Assembly: GCA_013416435.1 (NCBI GenBank)
Contig: JACCEN010000001.1
Coordinates: 124,001 to 188,000, forward strand
DNA: 64,000 nt
DNA from: Alcaligenaceae bacterium
GTDB taxonomy: Bacteria > Pseudomonadota > Gammaproteobacteria > Burkholderiales > Burkholderiaceae_B
Direction of reading: 5' to 3'
Below are positions 32,310 to 42,580 of this stretch, piece after piece. Position 1 is the first letter of the stretch, and each line of letters starts with the position of its first letter. The notes beneath the pieces were generated by a model. The model made no database searches and had not been told where the DNA came from. It saw only the letters and a list, made by a program, of their open reading frames with translations. The translations under genes were made by a program, and so were the position numbers.

Positions 32310-33869
32310 GTGTTGTCAGATATTATCCAGCGCTTCGCCCAGATCGCGGACCATCAGGCGATCCTGACTCGCTATCCTTTCCCGGACAGGCGCCAGGCCT
32401 GGCTCGATCGCCTGCAACTGAATATTCCCGAACTGCAATGTCTGGATGCGCTCTCCGAAGCCGGCGGGGCGCAGTATCAAGCCCCGGCTGTGGATGTTCG
32501 CCCGAAAGGAATCGCGCCGCAAGGCGATGCCCAAGGCATCGCCGCCATCGCCGAGGCAGCCAGGCGCGAGCCCGGCGGCATACAGACCCCCGCACAACTG
32601 GCCCTGCAATCCGCCCAAGCGCATTCCAACCTGCACGCTTTCATTGAACTGGCCGGCGAAACGCAAATCGCCGAACAGGCCCAGGCCGCCCGGGAGCGCT
32701 TCCAGGATGGCCTTCAGGTGCCTTTGCTTGCCGTCCCCGTCGCGGTAAAAGACTTGATGTCGGTGCGTGGGTTCCATCTTACCGGCGGCTCGGGCGGGCC
32801 AACCACCGGGGCAGAGGCCACCGACGCGGTCGCCGTCCAGCGCCTGCGGTCGGCAGGCGCCATCATCGTGGGCACGACAAATCTCCATGAACTTGCCTAC
32901 GGTATTACCAGTGTCAACCCGCATTTTTCCGCGGTGGTGAATCCGCGCAGCGCCGACCATATTCCCGGAGGATCCAGCGGGGGCTCTGCTGCGGCAGTCG
33001 CGGCGGGCATCGTACGGGCCGCGATCGGCACGGACACCGCGGGCTCCATCCGGATTCCCGCCGCATGCTGCGGCGTGGTGGGCTTTAAGCCCACTTACGA
33101 CGCCATTTCCCGCCAGGGCGCCATGGACCTCGGCCCTACGCTCGATCATCTCGGTCCCATCACGCAATCGGTCGATGACTCCGCCCTGCTGTTTTCCGTC
33201 ATGGCCGGCCTCCCGGCTCAGGTGCCCGAGCGCCTGGCGGATCTCCAGGGCGTGCGCGTGGGCATACCGCGCCGCTATTTCTTCGAGCCCTTGGCGGCGG
33301 ACGTAAGCCGCGCCATGGATGCAGCCATCGCACGGCTGAAGGCCGATGGCGCCGAACTCGTGCACATCGATATTCCCGGCGTGCAGGAAGCGTCCGCCCT
33401 GCAGTTCGCCACACTGTGCAGCGAAGCCACGGCCATCCACTGGGAACGGCTGCTGGCACGGCCGGACTCGCTGGGCGAAGACGTCCGGGTGCGACTGGAA
33501 ATCGGTCAGCTGTTCCCCGCCATCTGGTATACGCGTGCCCAAGGCGCCCGTAAGTCGCTGGCACAGAATTTCCAGTCTGCCATGCAGGGTATCGATATTC
33601 TGCTCACCCCCACTTTGCGCACCACCGCGCCGCCCAACGGCACCAAATCCTTGCAGGTGGGCGACACCCAAATGCCCTTGCATGCGGCGGTCACCAGCCT
33701 GACGCTACCTTTCAATCTCACGGGCATGCCGGCCATCAGCCTGCCTTGCGGCACCGGCGACAACGGCCTGCCCGTGGGCTTGCAACTGGCTGCGCTGCAT
33801 AACCACGACTGGCGGCTGCTCGCCGTGGCTGCACGCGCCGAATTACTGCTGAAAGACTCATATCAATAA
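32310..33869 (+). CDS. Amidase-signature hydrolase with N-terminal extension
   Basis: A 519-residue amidase-signature enzyme, longer than the other two here. The first 85 residues form an extra helical region ([16 protein letters not shown]). The core follows, with the catalytic Lys in [10 protein letters not shown], the serine pair in [17 protein letters not shown] and [23 protein letters not shown] lies six bases before the GTG at 32310. First gene of an operon with a complete branched-chain-amino-acid-type ABC transporter (34-base gap), so it probably acts on the imported amide. Confidence 0.9.
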   Translation: MLSDIIQRFAQIADHQAILTRYPFPDRRQAWLDRLQLNIPELQCLDALSEAGGAQYQAPAVDVRPKGIAPQGDAQGIAAIAEAARREPGGIQTPAQLALQSAQAHSNLHAFIELAGETQIAEQAQAARERFQDGLQVPLLAVPVAVKDLMSVRGFHLTGGSGGPTTGAEATDAVAVQRLRSAGAIIVGTTNLHELAYGITSVNPHFSAVVNPRSADHIPGGSSGGSAAAVAAGIVRAAIGTDTAGSIRIPAACCGVVGFKPTYDAISRQGAMDLGPTLDHLGPITQSVDDSALLFSVMAGLPAQVPERLADLQGVRVGIPRRYFFEPLAADVSRAMDAAIARLKADGAELVHIDIPGVQEASALQFATLCSEATAIHWERLLARPDSLGEDVRVRLEIGQLFPAIWYTRAQGARKSLAQNFQSAMQGIDILLTPTLRTTAPPNGTKSLQVGDTQMPLHAAVTSLTLPFNLTGMPAISLPCGTGDNGLPVGLQLAALHNHDWRLLAVAARAELLLKDSYQ

Positions 33870-33902
33870 AAGCGGCACCTTTCGACAACAGGAGGAGTTC
33901 CC

Positions 33903-35120
33903 ATGAGACAGCTTCGTTTTTCGATGGCGGCGATTGCCGCGACACTGGCTGGAATGCTCTCGACGGCGCAGGCCGCCGAACCCATCGTCATTGGCGTAAG
34001 CATCGCCCAGTCGCCACCGGGCTCCGTCGTGCAGGGTACGCAGGTCAAGGACGGCGCCGAACTGATCGTGAAAATGGTCAACGACAAAGGCGGCGTCCTG
34101 GGCCGGCCGTTGAAGGTGGTATATGAAGACAATCAGGGCATCCCCGAAAAAGGCCGGGCGGCGGCCGAGAAACTGATTTCCCGCGACAAGGTGGTGGCCA
34201 TCACCGGCGGCCACCAAAGCTCCGTGTGCCTGGCGGAAATCGAGGTCGCCCACCGCTATAAAGTTCCTTACGTCAATACCAACTGCTGGTCGGACGACGT
34301 GCGCACCAAAGGCTATCCCGAGGTCTTCAATCCCGGCAACTACAACACGCGTGTTTCTTCCGCCATGGCCGAAACCATTGCCGCCATGAAGGTGAAAGAC
34401 GTCGTCGTGTTCGCCGAGAACACCGACTACGGCATCGGCCAGGCCAAGATTCTCGGCCAGTTCATGGAAAAGGTGGCTCCGCAGACCAAGTACAAATACA
34501 TTGCGCTGGACCGCGCGGGCAAGGATTTCACGCCCGCCGTGCTGCCGCTGCGTGCCAGTCCGCCCGAAATGGTCGTCAACATCATGCTGCCGCCCGCGGC
34601 CTACATCCTCATGAACCAGCTGTACGAGCAGGGCATCGCGCCCAGCGCCAAAACCTGGTTCTACGACGGCGCCGGCATCGCCGACTATCCCGACTTCTGG
34701 CAAAACGTGAAGGAGGCGGGCAAATACATGCTGGCGTTCGGCCTGTACCATCCCAAGATGCCCATGCCCGAAATCGGCCAGACCATCGCCAAGACCTATC
34801 AGGAACAAGCCAAGCACGAGCCGAACCGGCTCATCTTCCAGGGCGCGGACTCCGTGCTGCAAATCGTGCGGGCCATCGAAATGGCCAAGTCGACCGACAG
34901 CCAGGCCATCATCAAGGCCCTCCAGGATATGGAGTACGAAGGCGTGCGGGGCAAATTCCGCTTCTCTCAAGAGCCCGGCTACACCTATCAGCAATGGGTC
35001 GACATTCCCTATGTCACTTACCAGCTGACCGAAGTCGATCAGCCCTTGAGCAAGACCACGCTCATCCAGGCCACCGGCCAACAGCTGCAAACCGACCTGC
35101 TGGTCAAGCCTTCCAAGTAA
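33903..35120 (+). CDS. ABC transporter substrate-binding protein (branched-chain amino acid / amide type)
   Basis: A 405-residue periplasmic binding protein (Peripla_BP_6). The signal peptide ends in LSTAQAAEP, followed by IVIGVSIAQSPPGSVVQGTQ, KDGAELIVKMVNDKGGV and the standard lobes. AGGAGGAG precedes the ATG. It would feed the LivH/M/F/G transporter directly downstream. The neighbouring amidase suggests an amide rather than leucine as ligand; this is inference. Confidence 0.92.
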   Translation: MRQLRFSMAAIAATLAGMLSTAQAAEPIVIGVSIAQSPPGSVVQGTQVKDGAELIVKMVNDKGGVLGRPLKVVYEDNQGIPEKGRAAAEKLISRDKVVAITGGHQSSVCLAEIEVAHRYKVPYVNTNCWSDDVRTKGYPEVFNPGNYNTRVSSAMAETIAAMKVKDVVVFAENTDYGIGQAKILGQFMEKVAPQTKYKYIALDRAGKDFTPAVLPLRASPPEMVVNIMLPPAAYILMNQLYEQGIAPSAKTWFYDGAGIADYPDFWQNVKEAGKYMLAFGLYHPKMPMPEIGQTIAKTYQEQAKHEPNRLIFQGADSVLQIVRAIEMAKSTDSQAIIKALQDMEYEGVRGKFRFSQEPGYTYQQWVDIPYVTYQLTEVDQPLSKTTLIQATGQQLQTDLLVKPSK

Positions 35121-35192
35121 CGCAGTCCATCCATGTTCCGATCGTAGTCTTTGCCGGGGCGGCGGTCCGCCCCGGTTTTCCGGAGACTCCCT

Positions 35193-36083
35193 GTGCTGGC
35201 GCTCGATCTTTTCGTCAATGGTCTGATCATCGGCTTGTACTACGCCTTGATGGCGGTAGGATTAGCCATGATTTTCGGCATCCTGAAAGTCGTGAACTTC
35301 GCCCACGGCGAATTCTATATGGTGGGCGCCTATACCTATACGCTCATCGCTCTGGGCCTGGGCGTGTCGCCTTGGCTCGCCCTGCCGGTCGCTGCGCTGG
35401 CCGGTGCCGCCATCGGTTGGCTCACGGAACGCTGGCTGATGCGCCCACTGTATAGTGGCTATGGCTCATGGGGTCTGATGAAAGACGAATACGCCGTGGT
35501 CGTCACCTTCGGCCTGTCGCTGCTGCTGATCAATCTTTTCGACAAGGTCATCGGCCCCTATCCGATGCGCGGCCCCGCGCTGTCCGACGTCACCCGCATG
35601 AGCCTCGGGCCTTTCATGATGAGCGGCCAGAAGCTGATCACCGCGGCCATGGCCATTGCGCTGATCGTCGCCCTGGCGTTGTTCATCAAGCGCTCCATCT
35701 GGGGACGCCAAATCCAGGCCGTGGCGCAGAACCGCCTGGGCGCATCCATTGCCGGCATCAATACGGCACGCGCCAGCAGCATCGTGTTCATGGCTTCAGG
35801 CGTGTTGGCCGCCATCGCAGGCGCCCTGCTCGCACCGGTCATCAACCCGTCGCCCGACGTCGGCGTATTTCCGGCGGTCAAGTCCTACGTCATCGTCGTC
35901 ATCGGCGGCATGGGATCCATACCCGGAAGCATACTTGCCGCGCTGCTGCTGGGCGTGATGGAAAGTTTCGCCGCAGTGTATTTGTCCTACGACTACCGCG
36001 ACACCTACGGACTGGTGCTGCTCATATTGATTCTGCTGTTCCGTCCGCAAGGCTTGTTCGGTGAACGCGCGCGCGAGGTCTGA
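35193..36083 (+). CDS. Branched-chain-type ABC permease, LivH-like
   Basis: A 296-residue inner-membrane permease with about eight helices and the LivH pattern NGLIIGLYYALMAVGLAMIFG, VVNFAHGEFYMVGAY at the start and VVIGGMGSIPGSILAALLLG near residue 240. CGGAGA before the GTG at 35193 fixes the start, while the longer frame only covers leader sequence. One of two permeases of the transporter encoded at 33903-38578. Confidence 0.93.
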   Translation: MLALDLFVNGLIIGLYYALMAVGLAMIFGILKVVNFAHGEFYMVGAYTYTLIALGLGVSPWLALPVAALAGAAIGWLTERWLMRPLYSGYGSWGLMKDEYAVVVTFGLSLLLINLFDKVIGPYPMRGPALSDVTRMSLGPFMMSGQKLITAAMAIALIVALALFIKRSIWGRQIQAVAQNRLGASIAGINTARASSIVFMASGVLAAIAGALLAPVINPSPDVGVFPAVKSYVIVVIGGMGSIPGSILAALLLGVMESFAAVYLSYDYRDTYGLVLLILILLFRPQGLFGERAREV

Positions 36084-36145
36084 AGCCCCGCCAACGACAA
36101 CAGGCAGCAAGCTGCCTTTCTTTCAACGTTAACGGGTCCCAAGCC

Positions 36146-37117
36146 ATGCCGACTCCTAGACATCCCAATCTGCATTCCAGCAAGCTGCGCAGCGAATTGC
36201 TGCTCAGCCTGCTCGTGCTGGCGGTGCTGGCCGCGCTGCCGCTCGTCGTGCATTCAACCTACTGGCTCGGCGTGCTCATCGTCAGCATGTACTTCGCAAT
36301 GATGGCCTGCGGCTGGAATCTGCTGGCCGGCTACACGGGCCAGTTCTCTCTGGCACCGGCGGCATTCGCCATGCTGGGCGGCTACGCCACCGGCTTGTTC
36401 GCCCATCACCTGAACGCACCGCTATGGGTCGGCTTGCCCATGGCCATCGTGATTCCAGGCCTGGTCGGCCTGGTGCTGGGTCGCATCGTGCTGCGCCTGT
36501 CGGGCGCTTATCTGGCGCTTACTACCTTGTCGTTCGCGGAAATCCTGCGCCTTGTCATCTACAACTCCATCGACTTCACGCGTGGCGACCAAGGGCTGAA
36601 CGTGCCCAGCCTGACCGACGACCGGCTGGCCTATTACTACATTTTCCTGGGCGCCCTGGTGTTGGCGGTGGCCATCGTCTATTACGTGTTGCGCCTGCCG
36701 GCCGGCCGTTTCCTGCAAGCCATACGCGACGACGAAATCGGCGCGGCCAGCAGGGGCATCGACGTCGTGCGCTACAAGACTCTGGCCTTCCTGATCAGTT
36801 GCGCCATTTGCGGGTTCGCCGGCGGCCTGTACGGCACATTCGCCCGGCTGGTCAGCCCGGAACTGGGGCTGATCGCCCAAACCGGCCTGGTCATCGCCAT
36901 GGTGGTCATCGGCGGCATGGGCACGCTTGTGGGGCCGCTCATCGGCGCCATGCTCGTCTACACCGCCTCCGAGATCCTGCGCGATGTGGGCGGCATACAA
37001 ATGATCGTCTTCTCCCTGCTCGTGATCATCTTCGCGCGCTTTTTCCGGGAAGGCCTGTGGGGCCTGCTGCGCCGCTTCCTGGGCCGCCATACCGCAACGC
37101 AAAGGAAAACAGTCTGA
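36146..37117 (+). CDS. Branched-chain-type ABC permease, LivM-like
   Basis: A 323-residue inner-membrane protein with the LivM pattern: WNLLAGYTGQFSLAPAAFAM, LGRIVLRLSGAYLALTTLSF, RDDEIGAASRGIDVVRYK (coupling loop) and VIGGMGTLVGPLIGAMLV. It pairs with the LivH-like permease. Its stop TGA shares a base with the next start (TGATG at 37115-37119). Confidence 0.93.
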   Translation: MPTPRHPNLHSSKLRSELLLSLLVLAVLAALPLVVHSTYWLGVLIVSMYFAMMACGWNLLAGYTGQFSLAPAAFAMLGGYATGLFAHHLNAPLWVGLPMAIVIPGLVGLVLGRIVLRLSGAYLALTTLSFAEILRLVIYNSIDFTRGDQGLNVPSLTDDRLAYYYIFLGALVLAVAIVYYVLRLPAGRFLQAIRDDEIGAASRGIDVVRYKTLAFLISCAICGFAGGLYGTFARLVSPELGLIAQTGLVIAMVVIGGMGTLVGPLIGAMLVYTASEILRDVGGIQMIVFSLLVIIFARFFREGLWGLLRRFLGRHTATQRKTV

Positions 37118-37851
37118 TGGCACTGATGCAGATTCAAGGCATAGAAAAGCGGTTCGGCGGGCTGCGCGCCGTGGATGGGGCAAGCATGGAGGTCCATCAA
37201 GGCGAACTGCTCGGACTGATCGGCCCCAATGGGTCCGGCAAGACCACTTTACTGAACGTTCTCTCGGGCCATCTGCCGGCGGATGCCGGCTCGGTGACAC
37301 TGGACGGTAAAAACGTGCTGGGACTCAACCCTACCCAACTGACACGCCTGGGGGTGCTGCGCATGTTCCAGATGACGCGGGTCTTCAACCGCATGAGCGC
37401 GTTCGACAACCTCATGGTGTGCGGCTTGGCCCTGGGGCTGAAAGAGCCCGACGCCCAAGAACGCGCCGAGCGCTTGCTGGATGAACTGAAGCTCAGCCAT
37501 GTGATGTACTTGGATGCCGGCCAGCTTTCGGGCGGGCAGCGCAAGCTGCTGGAGTTCGGCGCCTGCTTCATGGTCCCGCCGCGCATCGCCCTGCTCGACG
37601 AGCCTTTCGCCGCGGTCCACCCCATCATGAAGGAAACCATGTCGGAATTCATCCGCCGGCGCAATGCGGCGGGCCAGACCTTCGTTCTGGTCAGCCACGA
37701 CATGCCGGTAGTTGTCGACCTGTGTCCCAGATCCGTCTGCATGAATGCCGGGAAGGTGCTGGCGGAAGGCAAGACACACGACGTCCTGCAATCGCCGGCC
37801 GTCATCGAGGCCTATCTGGGTGAAGAAACCGAGGAGCAAAGCCATGTCTGA
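37117..37851 (+). CDS. Branched-chain-type ABC ATPase, LivG-like
   Basis: A 244-residue ATP-binding subunit with Walker A GPNGSGKTTL, signature QLSGGQRKLLEFG, Walker B RIALLDEPFAAVHP and the switch His in LVSHDM. The sequence after Walker B reads AAVHPIMKE, a mild deviation from the usual AGVNP in LivG. It overlaps LivM by one base and the next ATPase by eight. Confidence 0.94.
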   Translation: MALMQIQGIEKRFGGLRAVDGASMEVHQGELLGLIGPNGSGKTTLLNVLSGHLPADAGSVTLDGKNVLGLNPTQLTRLGVLRMFQMTRVFNRMSAFDNLMVCGLALGLKEPDAQERAERLLDELKLSHVMYLDAGQLSGGQRKLLEFGACFMVPPRIALLDEPFAAVHPIMKETMSEFIRRRNAAGQTFVLVSHDMPVVVDLCPRSVCMNAGKVLAEGKTHDVLQSPAVIEAYLGEETEEQSHV

Positions 37852-38578
37852 CGCGGCGCTTGAGCTGGATGGCGTCACGTCGGGCTACATGGGCGACATC
37901 GACGTGCTGCGCAATGTGTCGCTGACCATCCTGCAGGGGCACATCAGCGGCCTCATCGGCCTGAACGGCGCCGGCAAGTCAACGCTGTTCAAGACCATCT
38001 ACGGCTTCCTGAAACCAAAGTCCGGCACCATACGCCTGCAAGGGCAGGACATCTCCGGACGAGAACCCCACACCCTGATCGATGATGGGCTTTGGTACAT
38101 ACCGCAGGAATCCAGCCTCTTTCCCTATCTCACGGTGGAAGAGAACCTGCTCCTTCCATTGCAGGGCCGCCGCGCGCGCTATGGCGACAGCATGGCCAGC
38201 CGCCTGGAAGACACGCTGCAGAAATTTCCCGTGCTGCGCGAGAAGCTCCGATCACAGGCGGGCGACTTGTCGGGCGGCCAGCAAAAATCACTGGAGTTCG
38301 CCAAGGCCTACATGGTCCAGCCCCGGGTCTGCCTGATCGACGAACCCAGCATCGGGCTTGCACCGAAAGTGGCAATGGAGGTGTTCCAATGGATCAGGGC
38401 GTTCGCCGGCTCCGGCATGGGCATCCTGCTGGTCGATCACAACGTGCGGCGGGTCGTGGCGATGTCCGACCACATCTATGTGCTCAGCCTCGGGGAAATC
38501 ACCGCATCCGGCGCCCCGGAAGACTTCCAGGGCGATCTCCATGCCCAGGTCAAGGAATGGCTGGGGATCACGTTTTAG
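37844..38578 (+). CDS. Branched-chain-type ABC ATPase, LivF-like
   Basis: A 244-residue ATPase, last gene of the operon. Walker A GLNGAGKSTLFKTIYG, signature DLSGGQQKSLEFAKAYM, Walker B RVCLIDEPSIGLAP and the His switch in LVDHNVRRVV. The stop TAG ends five bases before the first palindromic repeat of the next cluster. Confidence 0.94.
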   Translation: MSDAALELDGVTSGYMGDIDVLRNVSLTILQGHISGLIGLNGAGKSTLFKTIYGFLKPKSGTIRLQGQDISGREPHTLIDDGLWYIPQESSLFPYLTVEENLLLPLQGRRARYGDSMASRLEDTLQKFPVLREKLRSQAGDLSGGQQKSLEFAKAYMVQPRVCLIDEPSIGLAPKVAMEVFQWIRAFAGSGMGILLVDHNVRRVVAMSDHIYVLSLGEITASGAPEDFQGDLHAQVKEWLGITF

Positions 38579-38582
38579 GGAT

Positions 38583-38713
38583 GGGGTCAGACCCCGTACG
38601 GGGTCTGACCCCGCAAATCCGTTCTAGGGAATGGCCGGTCGTGGGGTCAGACCCCTGTGGGGTCTGACCCCGGCAGATCCGAGAAAGGGTCAGACCCCTG
38701 CGGGGTCTGACCC
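38583..38713. repeat. Three palindromic repeats between livF-like gene and dnaQ
   Basis: Copies at 38583-38612 (centre GTAC), 38643-38671 (centre TGT) and 38687-38713 (shorter outer arms, centre TGC). The spacers after the first two begin GCAAATCCG and GCAGATCCG, which suggests local tandem duplication. The last copy ends on the dnaQ stop codon. Confidence 0.95.
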
Positions 38714-39426
38714 TAGGCCTGGGCTTCGGCGCCTCGCCAGACGCAGGGTTGACCCGCCGCCTTGTCCAGGTCGGCCAGGTATGCCTCGTGCGCCTGCAGT
38801 TCTTCCGCACTGGCCATAACCACCTGCAGGACCGACGCATCGAAGCGCTCGATGCGCATGCCCAGGCCGCCGCCGCTGGTCTCTTCGTTGAAATCCATCA
38901 ACAAGGTGTCCTGGCCGCGCGTCATGGCCAGCCAGACATCGGCCAGGAGTTCAGAGTCAAGCAATGCGCCGTGCAGCGTGCGATGCGCGTTGGAAATGCC
39001 GTAACGCTCGCAGAGGGCATCCAGGCTGTTGCGCTTGCCGGGATGCAGTTCACGCGCGTGCAGCAGGGAATCGGTGATCTTGCCGCACAGGGCTTCGAAA
39101 ACCGGCAACCCACAGCGGGCAAGTTCCGCGTTCAGGAACTTGACGTCGAATGCGGCGTTGTGAATGATGACTTCGGCATCTTTCACATACTCGACCAATT
39201 GATGCGCCACTTCCTCGAAGCGCGGATGAGCCGACAGGAACTCGGTCGTCAGGCCGTGCACGGCCAGCGCCTCGGGGTCGCTGTCGCGGTCCGGGTTCAA
39301 ATACAAATGGAGATGGCGCCCGGTCAGGCTGCGGTTATCCATCTCGACACAAGCAAGTTCGACGATACGGTGGCCCTGGACGGGATCCAGGCCGGTGGTT
39401 TCCGTATCAAGCACTATTTGACGCAT
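38713..39426 (-). CDS. dnaQ: DNA polymerase III epsilon subunit (3'-5' proofreading exonuclease)
   Basis: A 237-residue exonuclease that proofreads for the replicative polymerase. The DEDDh residues are visible: LDTETTG (Asp7, Glu9), the second acidic residue in IIHNAAFDVKF, and THLHGALLDSELLA-like (His and Asp in LHGALLD). The C-terminal tail should bind the alpha subunit. In related genomes dnaQ usually lies next to rnhA; here the two are separated by the RND pump genes. Confidence 0.95.
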   Translation of the reverse strand: MRQIVLDTETTGLDPVQGHRIVELACVEMDNRSLTGRHLHLYLNPDRDSDPEALAVHGLTTEFLSAHPRFEEVAHQLVEYVKDAEVIIHNAAFDVKFLNAELARCGLPVFEALCGKITDSLLHARELHPGKRNSLDALCERYGISNAHRTLHGALLDSELLADVWLAMTRGQDTLLMDFNEETSGGGLGMRIERFDASVLQVVMASAEELQAHEAYLADLDKAAGQPCVWRGAEAQA

Positions 39427-39478
39427 ATAAATCCTGTTTCATTCCTTGCGCGCCGCCCGGACCGGCGATTCGCCGGCA

Positions 39479-42400
39479 TCAGGCTTCGCGGGTTTCCAGC
39501 GATGGCGCCGCGTCGCCCGCCAGGGCCTGCGACGCCTTGGGCTTCACGGCCCCGGCGATCAGGGTGTAGGCCACCGGCACGACGAACAGCGTGAGCACCG
39601 TGCCCAGGCTCAGCCCGCCGACCAGTACCCAGCCGATCTGCTGGCGCGACTCGGCGCCGGCGCCCGTGGCGTAGGCCAACGGCAGGACGCCCAGCACCAT
39701 GGCGCCCGTGGTCATCAGTATAGGCCGCAAGCGTAACACGCTGGCTTCCGTGACCGCCTCGAGCTTGCCCATGCCCTCGGCGCGCAGCTGCGTGGCGAAC
39801 TCGACGATCAGGATGCCGTGCTTGGTGATCAGGCCCACCAGGGTGATCAGGCCGATCTGGCTGTAGATGGACAGCGTGCCGCCTGTCAGCCATAGCGCCA
39901 GCAGCGCGCCCGTCATGGAAAGCGGCACCGAGAACATGATGATGAGCGGATTGCGCCAGCTTTCGAATTGCGCGGCCAGCACCAGGTAGATGAAGGCCAG
40001 CGCCATCATGAACACCAGGTAGATGCCGCCGGACGAGTCGCGGAATTCCCGCGACTGCCCATCGAGGTCCAGCTGCACCGTGGGCGGGAAAACGTCGCGC
40101 GCCACGGTGTTCATATGCTCCAGCACTTCGCCCAGGGCGTAGCCCGGCGCGATGGAAGCCTGTACCTTGACCGCGCGCAGGCGATTGAAGTGATTGAGCG
40201 ACTGGGGCGAAACCGTTTCGGCCACGCTCAGGAAGTTGGACATCTGCACCATGCTGCCGTCGGCGGTCCGGACGTAGATGTCGGAGATATCGGTCGGGTC
40301 GGCGCGATCGGCCTTCTTGACCTGCACGATGACGTCGTATTGTTCGCCGCTATCTCGAAAGCGCGTAACCTGGCGCCCGCCCAGCATGGACTCGAGCGTG
40401 CGCCCGACCTCGCCGACATCCACGCCCACGTCGGCCAGCTTGTCGCGCTGCACATCTACCCGCAGCTCGGGCGTATTGAGCCGCAGGTCGGTATCGATAT
40501 TCTGCAGGCCCGGATAATCGCGCAGCTTGGCAATGAACTCGCCCACCATTTTGTCCATTTCGGGATACGAGACCTGGCTCATGACCACGAAATCGACAGG
40601 CTTGGAAGTAGCGCGCTGCCCCAGCGACGGCGGATTCGTGGGAAAGGCGCGTACGCCGGGCAGTTTCGCGAACTCGGGTTGGAGCTCGCGGGCGATCTCC
40701 TGCTGCGAACGCTCGCGCTCGTTCCAGTGCTTCAAGCGCAAGATGGCCATGGAATCCACCACCGTCGGGAAACCGATGATGGATTGATTGCCGGACGCCT
40801 CCGGCACTGCGCTGTACAGGTCTTCGATCTTCCTGATGCTGTTCAGCGAGTAATCGATGGTGGAGCCTTCCGGCCCGCTGACCACGCCGAACACCACGCC
40901 GCGGTCTTCGATGGGAGCGAGCTCGCTTTTGACGGTCTTGAACAGCACCACGCTGCCCAATGCCACCGCCAGCCCAAGCAGCAGGACGATCACCCGATGC
41001 CGGAGCGCGCGGGCCAGGCCGCGGCGATAGGCGTTGGTCATCCCTTCCAGGATATTTTCCACGAAGGTGTACAAGGCGCCATGGCCGGACTGATGCCGCA
41101 GCAGCGTGGAGCACATCATGGGTGTCAGCGTCAGTGCCACGAATCCGGATACCAGCACGGCGCCGGCGAGTGTCAGCGCAAATTCGATGAAGAGCCGGCC
41201 CGTGCGCCCCGTGGCGAAGGCCAGCGGCGCATACACGGTCACAAGCGTCAGCGTCATGGCGATGACCGCGAAGCCGATTTCCTTGGCGCCCAGGAATGCG
41301 GCCTCGAGCCGGGTCTTGCCTTCTTCTATATGGCGAAAAATGTTCTCGAGCACCACGATGGCGTCGTCCACCACAAGGCCGATGGCCAGCACCATGGCCA
41401 ACAGCGTGAGCGTATTGATGGAAAAGCCGAAGGCATACATGATGCCGAAGGCGCCGATCAGCGACACCGGAATCGTGACGATGGGAATGATGCTGGCCCT
41501 GACGCTGCGCAGGAAGAAGAAGATGACCAGCACCACCAGGATGATGGCCTCGGCGACGGTATGGTAGACCGAATTGATGGACTCCTGGATGAAGATCGAC
41601 GAATCGTAGGAAACATTGAGCTTCATGCCGCCGGGCAGGTTTTCATTGATGAGTTCGATCTCGTTGCGCACCGCCTTGGACAGATCGAGCGGGTTGGCCG
41701 TCGACTGCTTGGTCACGCCGATGGTCAAGCTGAGCTGCCCGTTGAAGCGCGCCATGACGCGGTCATCCAGGGGCCCGATCTGGACGTCCGCCACATCGCT
41801 CATGCGGACCGGATAGCTCTTCACCGTGGCGATCACCACGTTGCGGAACTGCTCGACCGTCTGCAAGTCGGTGGACGCCACCACCGAGAACTCGCGCTGC
41901 CGGGACTCGATGCGACCCGCCGGTATCAGCACGTTCTGCTGACGCAGCGCCGACTCGACGTCTTGCACCGTCAGCCCGTAGGCCGCCAGCTTGGCGCGAT
42001 CGATATAGATGCGCATGGAAGGCAACTGCTCACCGAATACGCGGATTTCCGCAGCGCCGGGCAAGACCGACAGCCGCGTCTTGACGTAGCGGTTGATGTA
42101 GTCGGATGCCTCCATCTGCGAATAGTTGCCGGTGGTCACGCCGATGTAGACAATGGGAGTGGAATCCGCCTCGACCTTGCTGATGATGGGCTCGTCGATT
42201 TCGTCCGGCAGAAAACGGCGCGCGCGCGAAACCTTGTCACGGACATCCGCCGCGGCGGCGTCGGGATCCCGCGCCAGATCGAACTTCACGTTGATGAGAC
42301 TGCGTTCCGAACGGCTACGGGACGTCATCACGTCCACGCCTTCCATGCCTGCCAGTTGATCCTCCAGGGGCTTGGTCACCTGGGATTCGACCACCTCCGG

Positions 42401-42565
42401 CGACGCCCCCTTGTATACGGTGACCACCGACACCACGGGTTCGTCGATGGCGGGGTATTCCCGCACCGTGAGACGGTCGTAGGAAATCAGGCCGATCAGC
42501 ACGATGATCAAGGACAGGACGGTCGCGAAAACCGGTCGCTTGATGCAGATTTCAGACAAGACCAT
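39479..42565 (-). CDS. RND-family efflux pump inner-membrane protein
   Basis: A 1028-residue proton-driven pump protomer of the HAE1-like RND family. The start CIKRPVFATVLSLIIVLIGL is TM1, LLAMVLAIGLVVDDAIVVLE in TM4 carries the proton-relay Asp pair, and a second half repeats the layout up to TM12 (GLSLGTVLTLFVVPVAYTLI). It exports drugs, solvents or metabolites; the substrate is not readable from sequence. The adaptor gene lies 15 bases upstream. No outer-membrane channel gene is present, so a channel such as TolC or OprM must be shared. Confidence 0.93.
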   Translation of the reverse strand: MVLSEICIKRPVFATVLSLIIVLIGLISYDRLTVREYPAIDEPVVSVVTVYKGASPEVVESQVTKPLEDQLAGMEGVDVMTSRSRSERSLINVKFDLARDPDAAAADVRDKVSRARRFLPDEIDEPIISKVEADSTPIVYIGVTTGNYSQMEASDYINRYVKTRLSVLPGAAEIRVFGEQLPSMRIYIDRAKLAAYGLTVQDVESALRQQNVLIPAGRIESRQREFSVVASTDLQTVEQFRNVVIATVKSYPVRMSDVADVQIGPLDDRVMARFNGQLSLTIGVTKQSTANPLDLSKAVRNEIELINENLPGGMKLNVSYDSSIFIQESINSVYHTVAEAIILVVLVIFFFLRSVRASIIPIVTIPVSLIGAFGIMYAFGFSINTLTLLAMVLAIGLVVDDAIVVLENIFRHIEEGKTRLEAAFLGAKEIGFAVIAMTLTLVTVYAPLAFATGRTGRLFIEFALTLAGAVLVSGFVALTLTPMMCSTLLRHQSGHGALYTFVENILEGMTNAYRRGLARALRHRVIVLLLGLAVALGSVVLFKTVKSELAPIEDRGVVFGVVSGPEGSTIDYSLNSIRKIEDLYSAVPEASGNQSIIGFPTVVDSMAILRLKHWNERERSQQEIARELQPEFAKLPGVRAFPTNPPSLGQRATSKPVDFVVMSQVSYPEMDKMVGEFIAKLRDYPGLQNIDTDLRLNTPELRVDVQRDKLADVGVDVGEVGRTLESMLGGRQVTRFRDSGEQYDVIVQVKKADRADPTDISDIYVRTADGSMVQMSNFLSVAETVSPQSLNHFNRLRAVKVQASIAPGYALGEVLEHMNTVARDVFPPTVQLDLDGQSREFRDSSGGIYLVFMMALAFIYLVLAAQFESWRNPLIIMFSVPLSMTGALLALWLTGGTLSIYSQIGLITLVGLITKHGILIVEFATQLRAEGMGKLEAVTEASVLRLRPILMTTGAMVLGVLPLAYATGAGAESRQQIGWVLVGGLSLGTVLTLFVVPVAYTLIAGAVKPKASQALAGDAAPSLETREA

Positions 42566-42580
42566 GGGGTGCTCCCGGTG

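Noticed and set aside
32316-33683. A 455-residue open frame opposite the third amidase
   Set aside because: Shadow of a high-GC gene; composition without a hydrophobic core, and the plus-strand amidase is complete.
33858-35090. A long reverse frame through the ABC binding-protein gene
   Set aside because: Shadow frame; the plus-strand protein has signal peptide, ribosome site and family match.
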